This document shows, piece after piece, positions 51,904 through 63,859 of a stretch of 64,000 bases of DNA. The position numbers and the translations under genes are program-made. This DNA is from Macrotis lagotis (taxonomy: Eukaryota; Chordata; Mammalia; Peramelemorphia; Peramelidae). Each line of letters starts with the position of its first letter. The first letter of the stretch is position 1. The notes beneath the pieces are model-generated. The model saw only the letters and a list, made by a program, of their open reading frames with translations, searched no databases and was not told where the DNA came from. The stretch covers positions 102,825,937 to 102,889,936 of the forward strand of contig NC_133665.1 in the NCBI RefSeq assembly GCF_037893015.1. Direction: 5' to 3'.

Positions 51904-52189
51904 TTTTTAAAAAAGGACAATGAAGAAAATGGAGCTGTACTTTAGTTCCTTGAGCTTCACACAACCTTGCTGATAATGATGAACAAGGATTCTTATAAAT
52001 AGTTAAAACAAAGGTGCAGTTTAAGTTTGAAATAACATTCCAAATTCCTGAGGTCCTTTTGCTGCCTTCTCAAGATAAATCTTATTAAGAATCAGATATT
52101 TTTATGTCTTTATCAGAATGAAATGATGATAGAATAATCTGCTAAAAACTTGCAGGCTGGCTGGAAGACAGGCTGATACATTCGAGAAA
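51904..52189. other. no recognised feature
   Basis: Nothing supported. Confidence 0.4.
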
Positions 52190-52450
52190 AACAAACTCAT
52201 GGCTGACATTTATAGAGTGCTTTAAAACCCACAAAGTGGGTTTAAATAAATATCTTATTTTAAGCTTCACAACAATCCTGATAATAGGGATTAAAAGAAT
52301 TATTATTCCTACACATTACAAAGAAGAAACTAAGGCTCAGAGAGGTTAAGTGACTTACCTATTGTCACAAAGATAGTGCTAAAGGTAGATTTGAACCCAG
52401 GTCTTCTTGATTCCAAGGCCAGCATTCTTTCCACTCTGCTTCTAAATGAG
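52190..52450 (-). mobile_element. MAR1/MIR core-SINE, near full length
   Basis: ATTTATAGAGTGCTTTAAAA, AAGAAACTAAGGCTCAGAGA, GATTTGAACCCAGGTCTTCT, TCTTTCCACTCTGCTTC. Confidence 0.85.
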
Positions 52451-52859
52451 TGATGTGACAATGTTCTGGGCTAATATGTTGGCAATAGAGATGAGACAGA
52501 TGCTAAAAACATTGGAAGGAAAGAAGAGATAGAACTAGACAACTGAATAGATATAAGGCGATAAAAGAACTACATGGGTTAAAAAGAACCCTGAGATTTC
52601 CCCCTGGAAGATCAGGAGAAAGATGACAATGAATAAGAGAAGCCAGGAAGGTGGTGGGGAGTTGGAGGTGTCAAAGGAATGAACACAGAAACACCAGGAA
52701 AAGGCATGGTACTAAGATCACTTATAAAAATTATTTCAGAAAGGTGAACAGATGGACAGAATAGTACAAAACACTATGTTTGATACTGGGGATACAGAGA
52801 TCCATAAAACAGGCCCCTCTTCATAACTTTAGAAAAAAAAGTTGAGGTCAATGACCAAA
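52451..52859. other. mostly unassigned
   Basis: A short L2/MIR-tail-like stretch (ACTGGGGATACAGAGATCCA) at about 52784-52803; otherwise nothing. Confidence 0.4.
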
Positions 52860-53740
52860 AGGAAACTATTTTCCCCTTTTCTACTTTTCACAATCCCTGG
52901 ATATCTCCATTCTTTCCTCTTTTCCTCCAGTCAAGGCAAAAGTCTCTACACTCACCACAGATATCATTTCCTCTCATCTTTTGCAAAAATTGTTCCCATG
53001 ATGATCTATTCCTGCTTTTAGTCTTCAACCTATCCCTATATTTTGGTCCTTTCCCTGCTGCCCACAAAATGTATGTATCTCCCCATCCTTAAAAACTCAT
53101 TAGACCCTACCAACCTCTCAAATTAGTGTCCTATGTGTCTCCTCCATTTCCCAGTCAACTGCACAGTTGTCAAACCCCTAGAGCTGTATATTCTCATTGC
53201 TTCTATTTCTTCTCCCTTCTAAACACTGAATTCTAGGCTCTAACATCATCATTCAAAAGGGATTGATCTCTTTAAAACATCCTGATAAGCTCTTAATTGC
53301 AAAGTCTAAAGACCTATTGGTCTTTTTTCAATCCTCTACTATGCACACTAAAACCCATGCTCTACTTACACCAAAGAGTCCTCTTACTATTTGTTCTTCA
53401 TGAAAGATCATCTCAAGATTTTTCACTGGCTGGTACTCAAGCTTGAAATGCATTCTCTTCTCACTTCCACCTTAGAATCCCTATGATCCCTCAAGCCTCA
53501 ATTGAAGTGTCAAAAATCTATAAGAAGCCTTTCCTGATCTATTCCAATGGCTAGTATCTTCTCTGTCTCCCCCCCCAAATTACCTATGTATCTATTTTAT
53601 ATCCATCTATGTACATGTATATACAGGTTTCTCCTGTAAAAGTACAAGCTTCTTGAGGGCATTTTTTTCCTTTTATAATCCAGTACATGGAAGCACCTAA
53701 TGATGCTTCTTGATAAACTGTTTTAATACCTAATTTGTCT
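52860..53740 (+). mobile_element. L2/L3-type LINE fragment
   Basis: Order and wording of the C+T-rich LINE ORF2 strand: GGCAAAAGTCTCTACACTCA, TAGAGCTGTATATTCTCATT, GAAGCCTTTCCTGATC, CTTCTTGAGGGCATTTTTTT. Confidence 0.7.
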
Positions 53741-54550
53741 CTCTGCTTCTGGCCTTTCCTTTCAACAATCTATTTACTGCAAAATTGTCAAACCAACCTT
53801 CCTCCTAAAGTTAAATCTTTTTGTACCACTCCTCTACTCTTTTTTTTAAGTCTTTTATTTATTTTTATTCATCTATTTATTTATTTATTTATTTTGGCGA
53901 GGCAATGGGGTTAAGTGGCTTGCCCGAGGCTACACAGCTAGGTAATTATTTAGTGGCTGAGACTGGATTTGAACCCAGGTACTCCTGACTCCAAGGCCAG
54001 TGCTTTATCCACTACGCCACCTAACCCCTACTCCTTTACTTTTAAGATCTTTAGTAGTTTCCCATTGGCCCTAAGAAAAATTATAAATTCCTTAATCTGA
54101 TATTTAAAAACCTACATAATCTGAATCATACCTATCTCTCTCACTTTATTTAACCAGAGAGTTTCTTTAAATTTACATTCCAACATAACTCAAAGTTACT
54201 TCCATAATTCAATATTCCATCTCCCATTTTGTGAAACTAAGATAAGAAAGCCTCATCCCTAATGATTCTGGAGCCAATGCCTAATCCACTGCACCATCTT
54301 GCTCCTCCAGCCTCACCCCTAGTCCCAATCCATGCCTGAACACTCACCTTCCTTTTCTCTTTGACACTCATCCCATCACCATTGCTAAAACCCTCTTACT
54401 CATATTATTTTACTTCTCAGTGTAAATGTTCTCTTAATTATAACCCCCCTCCCCCCAAGGCAAATACTGTTTCATTTTTATTTCTGTATTCTCAGAGCCT
54501 CATACGAAATCATTTCTTAGTAAGAACTTATTAATTAGAATCTGAAAGTT
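53741..54550 (+). mobile_element. second L2/L3-type LINE 3' end
   Basis: Repeats the same order (AATTGTCAAACCAACCTTCC, AGTAGTTTCCCATTGGCCCT, then an end with AGTAAGAACTTATTAATTAG), so it is a separate copy. A SINE is inside. Confidence 0.65.
53843..54027 (-). mobile_element. WSINE1-like SINE with extended T/ATTT tail
   Basis: Flanks CCTCTACTC and CCCCTACTC. The tail has expanded to an (ATTT)n run. Confidence 0.9.
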
Positions 54551-54689
54551 TATCTTCACAGATGTTTATCAGTATGGTTCTCAGGGATATCCCCACTGTC
54601 TACTAACATGTGTGGATGAAGGTTTTTCAAATAATACTGAACAATCAGGATTCAGCATCATGGATTGTTAAAAACCATATGATTATAAG

Positions 54690-54865
54690 TTTTAAGAGTG
54701 GGAAGAGAATTTAAAAATCAACTTGTCCAACTCCCCTATTTGACATATAAAGAAACTGAGGCCCAGAAGAATGAAGTGAGTAGCCCAAGCGTCACACAGT
54801 TAAGGGGAAGAAGTTAGACTCAAAGTCAGATCTTCTGTATCTAAGTCTAAACATTGGATTGTGCT
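54690..54865 (-). mobile_element. MIR core-SINE
   Basis: AAGAAACTGAGGCCCAGAAG, GTAGCCCAAGCGTCACACAG, GTCAGATCTTCTGTATCTAA. Confidence 0.8.
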
Positions 54866-55374
54866 TTTTTTTTTTTAATAACCCATTCATGCCTGGTCCT
54901 GATCAGTCCAGATGTAGGATATTTGTATTTCTAGGTTTTAAGTAAATTTCTCAGCTGTTACTACTGATTACTCTTAGCTTTCCTTTCTGGGGACATTGAT
55001 TTCTTTTCTGTATTTATTAACTTTTTTTTTTAAAGCATAGACCCATAAAATGAGCCCTGTTTATGGGCTCGCAAGGAAAGACTTCAAGTTTGCAATGCAG
55101 GAGTCAACAAGCTCTTCTCTTCCATCTCCAAAGAATGTGGCCTGTGAGAAACAATAGAAAAACAACTCACCTTAGACCTGGATGTAATTACCATGACTGC
55201 TGCCATTTGGTCACCTGTCTTCACCTGAAGGGCAGCAAGAGCTTTTGGACTAAGGAAGGAAACAGAGCCAGGAGAGACATTCCTATGATAGCCATATTTA
55301 CACCATACTTTAATCTGGCTGGATCTTCAAATGCTTCACTTCAGTCAGTAAATATTGGCCAAGAAACTACTCGA
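54866..55374. other. no recognised feature
   Basis: A plus-strand frame open at 55063-55407 has no family signature and its end runs into a MIR, so I do not call it a gene. Confidence 0.4.
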
Positions 55375-55520
55375 GACCTAGAACTTGGAGGTAGGTGCTA
55401 CCATTAGTCTCATTCCATAAAAGAGTCCCATATATAAACTGAGGGTGGTAGAGGTTAAATGAGTTGCCCCACATATCAGAGCAAGATTCTCATTCAGATC
55501 TTTACAACTCCAATCCCAGT
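55375..55520 (-). mobile_element. MIR core-SINE fragment
   Basis: GTGCTACCATTAGTCTCATT, AACTGAGGGTGGTAGAGGTT, TTACAACTCCAATCCCAGTA. Confidence 0.65.
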
Positions 55521-55609
55521 ATATGGAAGGAGAGGAGAGAATATTTGAGTAAAGATCAATGGAGAGTCAGAAAGGATTGTCATAAGAATACACTAAAGAT
55601 CAACTAATA

Positions 55610-56140
55610 TAAAGAGGTAACAAATGGGGAGTTTGGAAAACATCACAAATCTGTCACATGTACAATACAGCTGTGATGAGAGACTTCAATTATACAAATA
55701 ACTACTGAGGTTTGCTATTTGTCAAAAGCAGACAAACTAATTCCTTGAATTCCTTAAAGGTAACAACATCCTTCAAAGGGTGGTGGAACCAATAAAAGTA
55801 AATTATAGGGGCAGCTAGGTGACACAGTGGATAGAGTACCGGCCCTGGAGTCAGGAGGACCTGAGTTCAAATCCGGTCTCAGACACTTAATAATAACCTA
55901 GTTGTGTGGCCTTGGGCAAGCCATTTAGCCCCATTTGCCTTGAAAAAAACAAAAAAAAAAGTAAATTGTGTTTTGGATTTGATTCTCAGCAAAATGGAGG
56001 AACTGGTTGCTGGTGTGGAAATGACTGTGGAAATAATTACTACTGTCTTTCCAGAATATTGTAGTGAAGATTACTTTTTAGGTATGCTAGCTTCTAAGGT
56101 CCAATAATATTTGGTCATTCCAAAAAGTCAAAAAGTAATA
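55610..56140 (+). mobile_element. CR1/L3 LINE endonuclease-region fossil
   Basis: Sense translation in pieces resembles the CR1 endonuclease: AVMRDFNYTNNY (usual GDFN), FLEFLKGNNILQRVVEP, then after the SINE VNCVLDLILSKMEELVAGVE. Family is recognised from this pattern. Very old. Confidence 0.72.
55807..55956 (+). mobile_element. WSINE1-like SINE in the CR1 fossil
   Basis: Flanked by AAAAGTAAATT on both sides (from 55795 and from about 55957). Confidence 0.93.
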
Positions 56141-56289
56141 AAGGGCTAAGGTTGCCAGATGATGCCACAGGAATGGAGAGATGCAAGAAGGTTAGAATGT
56201 TCAAATGGAAAGAATTTATAGGTCCAGAATCCAAGATATTGCCTTCCTAATGCAGAGACTGAAAGTTGCATCTCGAGTCAGAGCTGGCA
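56141..56289. other. no recognised feature
   Basis: AT-rich flank of CpG island 3. Confidence 0.4.
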
Positions 56290-56583
56290 TATGATCTTGG
56301 GCAAGTCCCGCAGTTTCTCGAGGGGATTATTATACAACCTCCCCGCCCTTCTCCGTGGGCGTGTCCGCGCACGCGCTCTTGCCGAGGTCACGCCAAGCGG
56401 AACTAGGGTCAACTTCCCGGCCCCTCTCCTAGCGCCCCCCCCCCCCGTGTATCCCAGCAGCCTCCGGGGCAGGCTCTCTTTGCTCCCTGCGGGTCGCCGG
56501 TTCCTTCCTTTCTCGCAGTGGCCCGGGAAGCTTTCGATTCCTTTGGGGTTTTGACTACTCAAGTCTAAGGAAAGAACTGACTC

Positions 56584-56709
56584 CCGGGCGACTAGGTGGC
56601 GCAGTGGATAGAGCACCGGCCCTGGAGTCAGGAGGACCTGGTTCTAAACCTGACCTCAGCTACTAAACCACTTAACCCCATTGCCTTCAAAAATCTAAAA
56701 AAAAAAAAA
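56584..56709 (+). mobile_element. WSINE1-like SINE inside the CpG island
   Basis: Flanked by AACTGACTC (56575-56583) and AACTGACTC (from 56715). The middle is shortened. Confidence 0.9.
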
Positions 56710-56800
56710 AACAAAACTGACTCTGGGGCGGGGAGAGGCGGGAACACAGGCCCCTGATTCTAGGAAGGCCAGAGATCACGGGGGGGGGGGAATGTTTATT

Positions 56801-56859
56801 CCGGAAATGACGCCTACCTTGACGCCGAGAGCGCGACGGCCCGACCGGAAATGCGTCAC
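56801..56859. promoter_or_regulatory. two ETS-CRE-like composite sites
   Basis: CCGGAAATGACGCC at 56801-56814 and CCGGAAATGCGTCAC at 56845-56859, 44 bp apart. Each has an ETS core (CCGGAA) next to a CRE/ATF-like half (TGACG or GCGTCA). Such ETS-CRE pairs are known in CpG-island promoters of housekeeping and ZNF genes. Confidence 0.55.
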
Positions 56860-57329
56860 TACCGCGCCGCGGAAGACGCCATAATTTGCTATAGTCTCTT
56901 CTCCTTTAGAAATAGTGTCAGAGACGCTGGGTTCGTCTTTTTGGCAGCTCTTTCCTTCTTCCATCCACGTCTTTCAAGCTCCTGTAGGCGGAAGGGAAAA
57001 GGAAGTGGTTTCGATCTGGGAACAGACATTCCATGGCGGGAGGGGGTTCAAAGGGGAGGGGCGGCGCCGATCTATCAAGAAATGGCCCATAATCTTCGAG
57101 AATAGGCGGAGTTTTTCTTTGCAAATACCCTGGGGACTTCCTTTCCATCTCAGCCTTGCTGGGCGTTATCAAGTTTGTCCTGGCCCTTTAGGTTTGTAAA
57201 AATTAGCATAATAAAGACCACTTCCATCCCCAAATAGATCTGTTAAGAATTACTGAAGGCTTCCCCCACAGTAGAACATACTGCAAGGGGGTGGCCTCAT
57301 TTTGAGGAGAAATATGAAGCTCAGCTCGA

Positions 57330-57600
57330 AGCTAGTTAATAATAATAGATTTATATAGTTTATATCAGGCTTTAAGGTTTGTAAAACACTTTTACATGTT
57401 ATCTCTTTTTTTTGTTTGTTTTTAGTTTTTGCAAGGAAATGGCGTTAAGTGGCTTGCTCAAGGCCACACAGCTAGGTAATTATTAAGTGTCTGAGGCCGG
57501 ATTTGAACTCAGGTCCTCCTGACTCCAGGGCCGGTGCTCTATTCACTGCACCACCTAGCCGCCCCATGGTATCTCTTTCGAACTGATCTCATTTGAGCCT
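57330..57600 (-). mobile_element. MAR1/MIR tail, split by a SINE
   Basis: TTTAAGGTTTGTAAAACACT then (after the SINE) CTGATCTCATTTGAGCC. Confidence 0.7.
57409..57565 (-). mobile_element. WSINE1-like SINE
   Basis: Flanked by ATGTTATCTCTTT (57396-57408) and ATGGTATCTCTTT (57566-57578). Confidence 0.94.
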
Positions 57601-57699
57601 ATTTGCCCATAATTATTTATCCGCTAATTGTTGGGGGAAAGGTTTTGAGTTCTGGTGGTCTTACTTCATGTTTAGTACTGTTCAAAGTCCTGGAAGTTA

Positions 57700-57960
57700 A
57701 CGTCTCTAAGTTGCCTTAGTGTTTATAAAGCATTTTACACACATGTCATTTAATTTTCACAGTAAACAAGCCCTTTGTGGTGAAGGATGCAAATATTAGC
57801 ATCATCATCTTATAAGTATTTAAATGGGGGATTATTTTGTTCCAGACTATGGATATATAGCATTTTTAGTTATAAATCCTTTTTATATCAATATAATTCC
57901 CGGCCTCAAAGTAGTTATAACAATGTCTGACAAATAGGTGCCTAATAAGGGCTTAATGAT
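57700..57960. mobile_element. MIR/L2-type tails, mixed orientation
   Basis: Minus-strand MIR-like GTTTATAAAGCATTTTACAC near 57720; plus-strand L2/MIR tail AGGTGCCTAATAAGGGCTTA at 57935-57954. Confidence 0.55.
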
Positions 57961-57974
57961 TTTGTCCATTTGTG

Positions 57975-58680
57975 CCTACTTTGACATTAAAGTTTGCAGT
58001 AATACAAGCTTGCCCTCCTTTGGCACGTTGATAAGGGTGTCCAGGTCTTCATAAAATTTTTCTTTGATCTCATGAAGAGTTTGTCATGGTGGCAACATAC
58101 ACACCGAAGATGGTGGTGTGGCACTTTCCTGTAAGTGACAATTCCATTGTCATTCACTACTTTTGGGAGACACACATTTGTTAACTAAATTATGTTTGCA
58201 AAACCTACACTAGCTTCACAATGATCTCCATCACTGCAATCATTCCAGAAAAATGTTTAACCATCTACAACTGGTCTTCATTTACTAGATATGTGTCCCT
58301 CAGGGCCACCATTTGGATTCAAAAGCTACTGAGTTGTCTTTGAACAAGAGCTGTTTGTCTTTTGGGTTTCTACTAGATTTCTTGTTGTCCATAAGTGTGT
58401 ATATATTCTTTGTGCCAATGAGTGGAATCATGTTTGAAAAAGTTTTTGTATACTTTTTGGGTTTTGACCACAAGGTGGGATCCCCACCTGCTGAGGTAAA
58501 CAGGCTGAAGTTAGATAAAGCAGACCATTTTCTAACCCTTTTTATCATATCACAAGGTAGCAGTACAGTCTCTAAGAAGGTTGTTCAGACACCCAGGGAA
58601 CTGCTGAATCCCACTGCTGCTTCAATCCAGTGAGAACACCCTATGGCCTGGGACACCTGTGTAGAGTACACTTTCCATTA
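57975..58680 (-). mobile_element. non-LTR retrotransposon APE-endonuclease fossil (RTE/CR1-like)
   Basis: The minus strand gives pieces that fit the endonuclease common to craniofacial-development-protein-2-like RTE-type elements: TFFWNDCSDGDHCEASVGFA at about 58205-58260, VCLPKVVNDNGIVTYRK at about 58130-58175, and a reading of FGVYVATMTNSS with KFYEDL-like residues near 58035-58110. Many frame changes. Exact family not settled. Confidence 0.65.
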
Positions 58681-59100
58681 AACCCACACCTGCTGCTTTA
58701 CTACTAGCTTCTCACTTCAGGACTTTGAGGTAGGTAAAATAGTAAGATAATTAAACAGTAAAAATAGTTACATAGCAAAATAAAATTGGAAAATCATTGA
58801 ATAGTAAAATAATACACTAATGCGATAATATAATAGTAAAATGGTATGGATGATACCTTTTGATTTGTAAGTTGAATTTAAACATCCCAGTGTTGTGCAA
58901 GCTCTAAGCACTCTAGTGCCTGTTTCTGACATCTTCAAAGTCCACTAAAACAAAATATTCATATCTGCCTATTCAGAGGAGATCTTCACTTGCCTGGATT
59001 CTGTCTGGGCTGTGCTGAGCTTCCCTTTTCCTCAGGTGAGACAGACTTTTGCTGAAGTCCTTTATTATCAATTTATCAATTGGTTTTACCCTTTTAAAAA

Positions 59101-59101
<1 letters not shown>
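58681..59101. other. no recognised feature
   Basis: A run of (ATAGTAAAAT)-like imperfect repeats at 58735-58850 is the only structure. Confidence 0.45.
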
Positions 59102-59132
<31 letters not shown>

Positions 59133-59133
59133 C
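59102..59133. repeat. (TA)n microsatellite
   Basis: ATACATACATACATATATAT and on. Confidence 0.9.
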
Positions 59134-59944
59134 TGTGTGCTTATGTTTATTTAGCTTCTATTTCTGTATCTAAGAACATAAAGTGATTGGAAATTCAGAG
59201 GTTGTTGCTGTTCACCTTTTACATAAAGCCTCTTTAATCCAAATTTTTTAAAAAAGATGAACTTTGTCTTTAGAGAGCCTGCTCTTAACAAATTATCATT
59301 TGTAAACCTAGTCTTTATGAGTACAAAGTCTTCCAGATCAAGAAAAACTTTCTTGCTTGAAAGGGAGCATGCTATGTGAAAATCATTAAGCATATCTGAT
59401 AGAACATCAAGGTCCCTTTTCTGAAGTTAATGAGATTCTTGATAATGATCTTTCCTTGATGCATGACTAGAAACATGTCAGGGAATTTCTTTGATGGCCA
59501 AGTACCCAAAATCCAACCTGGTGAAAACCCTGCCTTCTGACAGCCAATGCATAAATATATTCTTCTAAGAAGCCTTTGTGACCTTAGTTTTCTGAGCTCC
59601 TTTTCATGATTGACTGCATATCTAGTGAACAAATAAAGAAGTGCAGTTAACCTGTTTGGTTTTTATTAAAGTCAAAGTTTAGGTAACCTTTTTCACCTAA
59701 GTTTTCTTAAGCTCAAAAATTATTTCCATTGTCTTTTTTGGGTTCTCTCACTCCAGAATCTCTTTAGAGGTTTGGTTTAGTGTTTCTGTGGGAAACTGCT
59801 TCTCTCTGTCATCTTGGCATTATGTCCCCATAAACAGCTCTTAATAAGTGAATGTTGACTATCTGTTTCTACTGCTCACTTATGCTTTCAAATGGTCTTC
59901 AACTTCAGTGGAGCTTCTCTGTATAAGAGTTAGACAGCTAATTT
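59134..59944. other. no recognised feature
   Basis: Two short minus-strand frames at 59151-59393 and 59372-59632 have no family signature. Confidence 0.4.
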
Positions 59945-60565
59945 TAAATTTTTAATTGCATTTTTTTTAGTTAACATAAATCTATTTTCTTGTTCCCAGC
60001 ACCCCTTCTTCATCCCACACTGAAAGGAAAAGCACCTTTAACTAATATACACAATAAATCAAAACAAACTTTTACACTACACAAATCCAAAAAATATTTT
60101 GAACTGCACACTAAGTGTATCACCTCTCTTTTAGAAGATGGGTAAAACATCTCATCATGGATCCTCTGGAATCATGGTCACTGAATTCAGTTTGATCACT
60201 AAATTAATCTGATTTTCAAAGTTGTTTTCTTTTATGATGTTGTTGTATAAATTATATTGGTCCTGCTCACTTCCCTTTGTATTAGTTCATATAAGTCTTC
60301 TCAGATTTCTCTGAAACTACCCTCTTCATTATTTCAAAAAACAGTCCTTTAAATTTATATGCTATCCCCCACTGATGAGTGTCCCTCTACTTTGTTTCCA
60401 ATTCTTTTTCTTTATAAAAGAGCTGCTATAAATATTTTTTATATATGAATCTTCTTCCTCTTTATTTGGTATCTTTGGAGTATAGACCTAGTAGTGGTAT
60501 CTTCAGGTAAAAGGGTATAAAGTTTTGTAATTTTTTGGACAGAGTTCCAAATTGCTTTCAAATTA
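59945..60565 (-). mobile_element. old L1 LINE 3' end
   Basis: 3' UTR then TTTGTTTCCAATTC, AAAAGAGCTGCTATAAATAT, TATAGACCTAGTAGTGGTAT, AGAGTTCCAAATTGCTTTC. Confidence 0.75.
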
Positions 60566-60899
60566 CTGAGGCAATTAGTGATAGTAGATAGAGTGTTGAA
60601 TCTGGAATTAGGGGGACATTTTTCATAGGAAAGTTATTCTTGGTTGTTAGCCTATTCTCTGTTGTCTTTTTAAAACAGAGGTGTCTAAGTACTCTAATGC
60701 AAAGTCCAACCAAGATTCCAGAGGATTGATGATGAAGTGCTATGTACAACTAACAGAGAAGTGATAGACTCAGTGTACAAAATGAGACCTATAATTTTGG
60801 ACACTGGAAGATTTTGTTTTGACTTACTGTATATATAAGTCCATCTTTCCCTCTCCAAGCTACTGGCCTTGGTAGATCTCTGTTGCCATTCCATAAGTC
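60566..60899. other. no recognised feature
   Basis: A weak SINE-head-like AGTGATAGTAGATAGAGTGT at about 60577 only. Confidence 0.35.
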
Positions 60900-61260
60900 T
60901 TTTACTTTCTTATTATGTGACAAGAGAAAAATTTTATTATCAGTCCTCTGGTTTTTCAAAGTTGTTTGTCTTTACAATATTTTTGAAAGATAAATTATTC
61001 TGATTCTGTTAATTTCAGTTCTATATCAGTTCATATGAAGTCTTTCCATGTTTCTATAAAACTATTCCCTTTACATTTTCTTATAGCACACTAGTATTCT
61101 CTCACATCTATATTCCATAATTTGATCAGCTGTCTTCAGATTCCCATTCTTTGACACTTTAAAAAGAGCTATAAATATTTTTGTGTATTCTTATGTAGAA
61201 TTTGTTTTGCTTAGGATTCATCTTTTCCTTCATGTACCCTCCCTCTAATTTTATTTTTTT
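60900..61260 (-). mobile_element. old L1 LINE 3' end, second copy
   Basis: Repeats the same order (TATATCAGTTCATATGAAGT, ATAGCACACTAGTATTCTC, AAAAAGAGCTATAAATATTT). Confidence 0.65.
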
Positions 61261-61634
61261 CTTTTCTCTTCTATTTCCCTATTGAATGAAAAATATTTTT
61301 GTACACATGAATGTTTGTGTAAGTGTGTATATTCTCCTTTAACCAGTTCATCTGAGAATGAGGTTCAGGAGACAGCTGTTCCCTCACTTTTTCCTCATTT
61401 GTCTAGATTTTTACTTGCATGCTCTAATTATAGGTTTTGAAGAGATTAGCAACTAGAAAGATAACTCAAGTTTACCTGTTTGATGGGAGAATGCCAGATG
61501 AAGTGAAAGTAAAATGACTTACTAGAAATTCTAAAAACTATACTCCTAAAATGTTATTCCTTTAGCTAATTGTAACTTTAGTTATAAGTTGTTGCTGAAT
61601 TCTATTAATGTACATTATGATTCTTCCATGGTAA

Positions 61635-61815
61635 CACTTTTTAAATATTTTATTTATTTTTCCAACTACATGCAATGGTAGTTTTCAACAATCATTTTTT
61701 TTTTGCAAGGTTTTAAGTTTTACATTTTTCTCCCTCCCTTTCACCCTCTCTCCCCTTAATAGAAAGCAATCTAATATTGGCTGCACATGTATAACCATGG
61801 CATTTCTATTTGCAT
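61635..61815 (-). mobile_element. L1 3' UTR fragment
   Basis: TTTTCCAACTACATGCAATGG, TTTTTCTCCCTCCCTTTCAC, AGAAAGCAATCTAATATTGG, TGTATAACCATGGCAT; T-rich left end. Confidence 0.65.
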
Positions 61816-63859
61816 TAAAATATTCTATCAGCTCATATCTGTTTCTTATTTTTTATTGGGTACCTCTTTTCCTGCTCCCTTCCTTGTGAAAATATTTGGG
61901 AGCTATAACTATTATTGTAGTCATCATTATTCACTATATGTGAGGGTAGTAGTTTTAAAATAAGCCAATGTATGTGAAGAAAGGGAGTCACTCTCACAAG
62001 GGGCAGAGTTCCAAATCCAGCATTGAATTCAGTCCATAAACCACAATGGCTTGGTACAGAACAGGGAAGAGAGAATGCCTTTGTCCCTATGAGGTCACAG
62101 AAATGGTACATGCAAGTATTTGACACTTTCCTAGACATTTTGTTTTCTGAAAGAGAAAAAGGACATTTGTATAAATAACAATGATTAAAATCAACTTAAA
62201 AATAATCATATACCCTCATAAAATAAAAATTCTTGAGAAATAACAGTCTGTTCTGAGGATCAGATAAATGTATTGAGAGAACAGGTTTTCTCCCAGTGGG
62301 GTGGGGTTGGTGTATGGGGGTGGGGAAAGGAAACTGAATTAAAGAGGGAATTGTGGCCCATCTGGTCATTTATATGTGGCATGTGTAACTATAAATATGA
62401 CTTTTTAGAGTTTAAAAAAATCATTTCTGATTATTATTCAAATAACTATTTGGGAATTTTGAGATGATTATAATGTGGTATCGTAATCCATTTTTGATCA
62501 CTTATGTTTAATCATATTCTTTAAGTATACATAATTGAGCTATTAATCATAGACTGAGAAATGTGTTATGACTTTTTGTGTAGGCTGACAGGGTATTGAC
62601 TCCTGTTAGCTTCCTTGTTAGCCATATGTTTTCTATGTCTCTGTCTAGATGTTTTTTCTGGTTTTTTTGATGTTATGTTTCAAGTCTTGTTTCCATATGT
62701 GGGTCTATGTGTCTCATCAGAGAGGTAGAGCTTTGAGCTCCTCCAAGTAACAGGAACTCTATCAAATCTATTCGGTGTGCTTAATTGTCTATCACATTTG
62801 TAGTCTGTTCTGCATGACAAATTCTGATTCTGACTTCCAAGTGGTACAGCAGATAAATCCTTATTGAACTGAGGGAATCTTTGCTATGGGCAGAGCAACT
62901 TCTCTACAGATAAAAGAGTTCTCAGCTAGAAGAAAAACATCTGTTATAGAAGTCGCCAATTGAGTTCAGCAGGAACAACCTTTGCTACTCCAGGAAATCA
63001 TCTTAATTGGTCTCTACAAGAATCACACTGGAACCCTAAGAAGCCAACCAGGTAAACCAGGCTACTTACAAACTAGAGATGCATAGATTAGAGAGATGGA
63101 AAAATGTGTTTCCCATCTTGAGAATTGAAGTAAATTTTAGGAGAAGATTGAGAACCCTAACTGCTTCTCTGATAGATTATACAAAAGTTCTGAGAAATAT
63201 ATAGGAATCAACTTGTTATTTTGTTAGCTAGCTACAGCTAGACTTTCACAAATGCTGCCCAGGGTGGCATGAAAAGAACTTAAATGTATTTCCCAGGACA
63301 TTTTTGAAAGAAAGGATAAGTAAATTGAAAGGAGTGACAAGAAAAAGGAGGAAGCTAAGTAAAAACTCCAAACCATTTCTTTCCTCACTCAGCTCAGCCT
63401 CTCCATACTCCTTCCATTGCTGAGATTCCATCAGGAATGTTTCTATTCCCACAAATGGGATCATCCTGTTAACTGGTACTTCAAGAAAATGCTTGGGGCA
63501 TTCAAACCTTAAAGATGATTTAAGGGCAGTAGAAGACCATGAAGGATGTTTGCTGCATGATGTGTGCAGGACTGAGAGGCATGAAACCAGCTCTTTCATT
63601 TTTCCTGTCCCTGATGTCTGTCCTTGCTTCTGCCATCCCTGTCTTCACTTCCCCTATACTAACAAACATGCATTTTCAAGATTGGTGACTTTCTGTATGG
63701 TTGTCTCATAACTGCTTTAGCCTCTAATTTGGTTCTAATGACATTCCAGTTGATTATAATCCTGATGAGTCCCAAAGGATTGTTGGGGTTCCAGAGAGTC
63801 TCTAAGTATACTCTTACTTTCTCTTCAAATTATCACTCTGAGGTCACTTTTTAATTTCT
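61816..63859. other. no recognised feature
   Basis: About 2 kb without any repeat, CpG cluster or coding pattern that I can support. The short frames here are of chance length. Confidence 0.45.

Larger units (their letters stand above)
56290..57110 (-). promoter_or_regulatory. CpG island 3, likely promoter of ZNF unit C
   Basis: CpG-dense at 56320-56560 and 56715-57080, interrupted by a SINE at 56584-56709. It lies 9 kb upstream (minus strand) of the KRAB-A exon of unit C. Minus direction is inferred from that gene and from a GTAGGC donor-like site at 56817-56812 just downstream of the ETS motif. Long open frames in this stretch are composition artefacts. Confidence 0.72.

Noticed and set aside
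55063-55407. 114-codon plus frame with several Cys/His.
   Set aside because: The Cys/His spacing does not fit C2H2 or another finger, and its 3' end lies in a MIR.
56278-57199. Open frames in CpG island 3, including a 112-codon minus frame.
   Set aside because: One begins inside a SINE; the others are GC artefacts.
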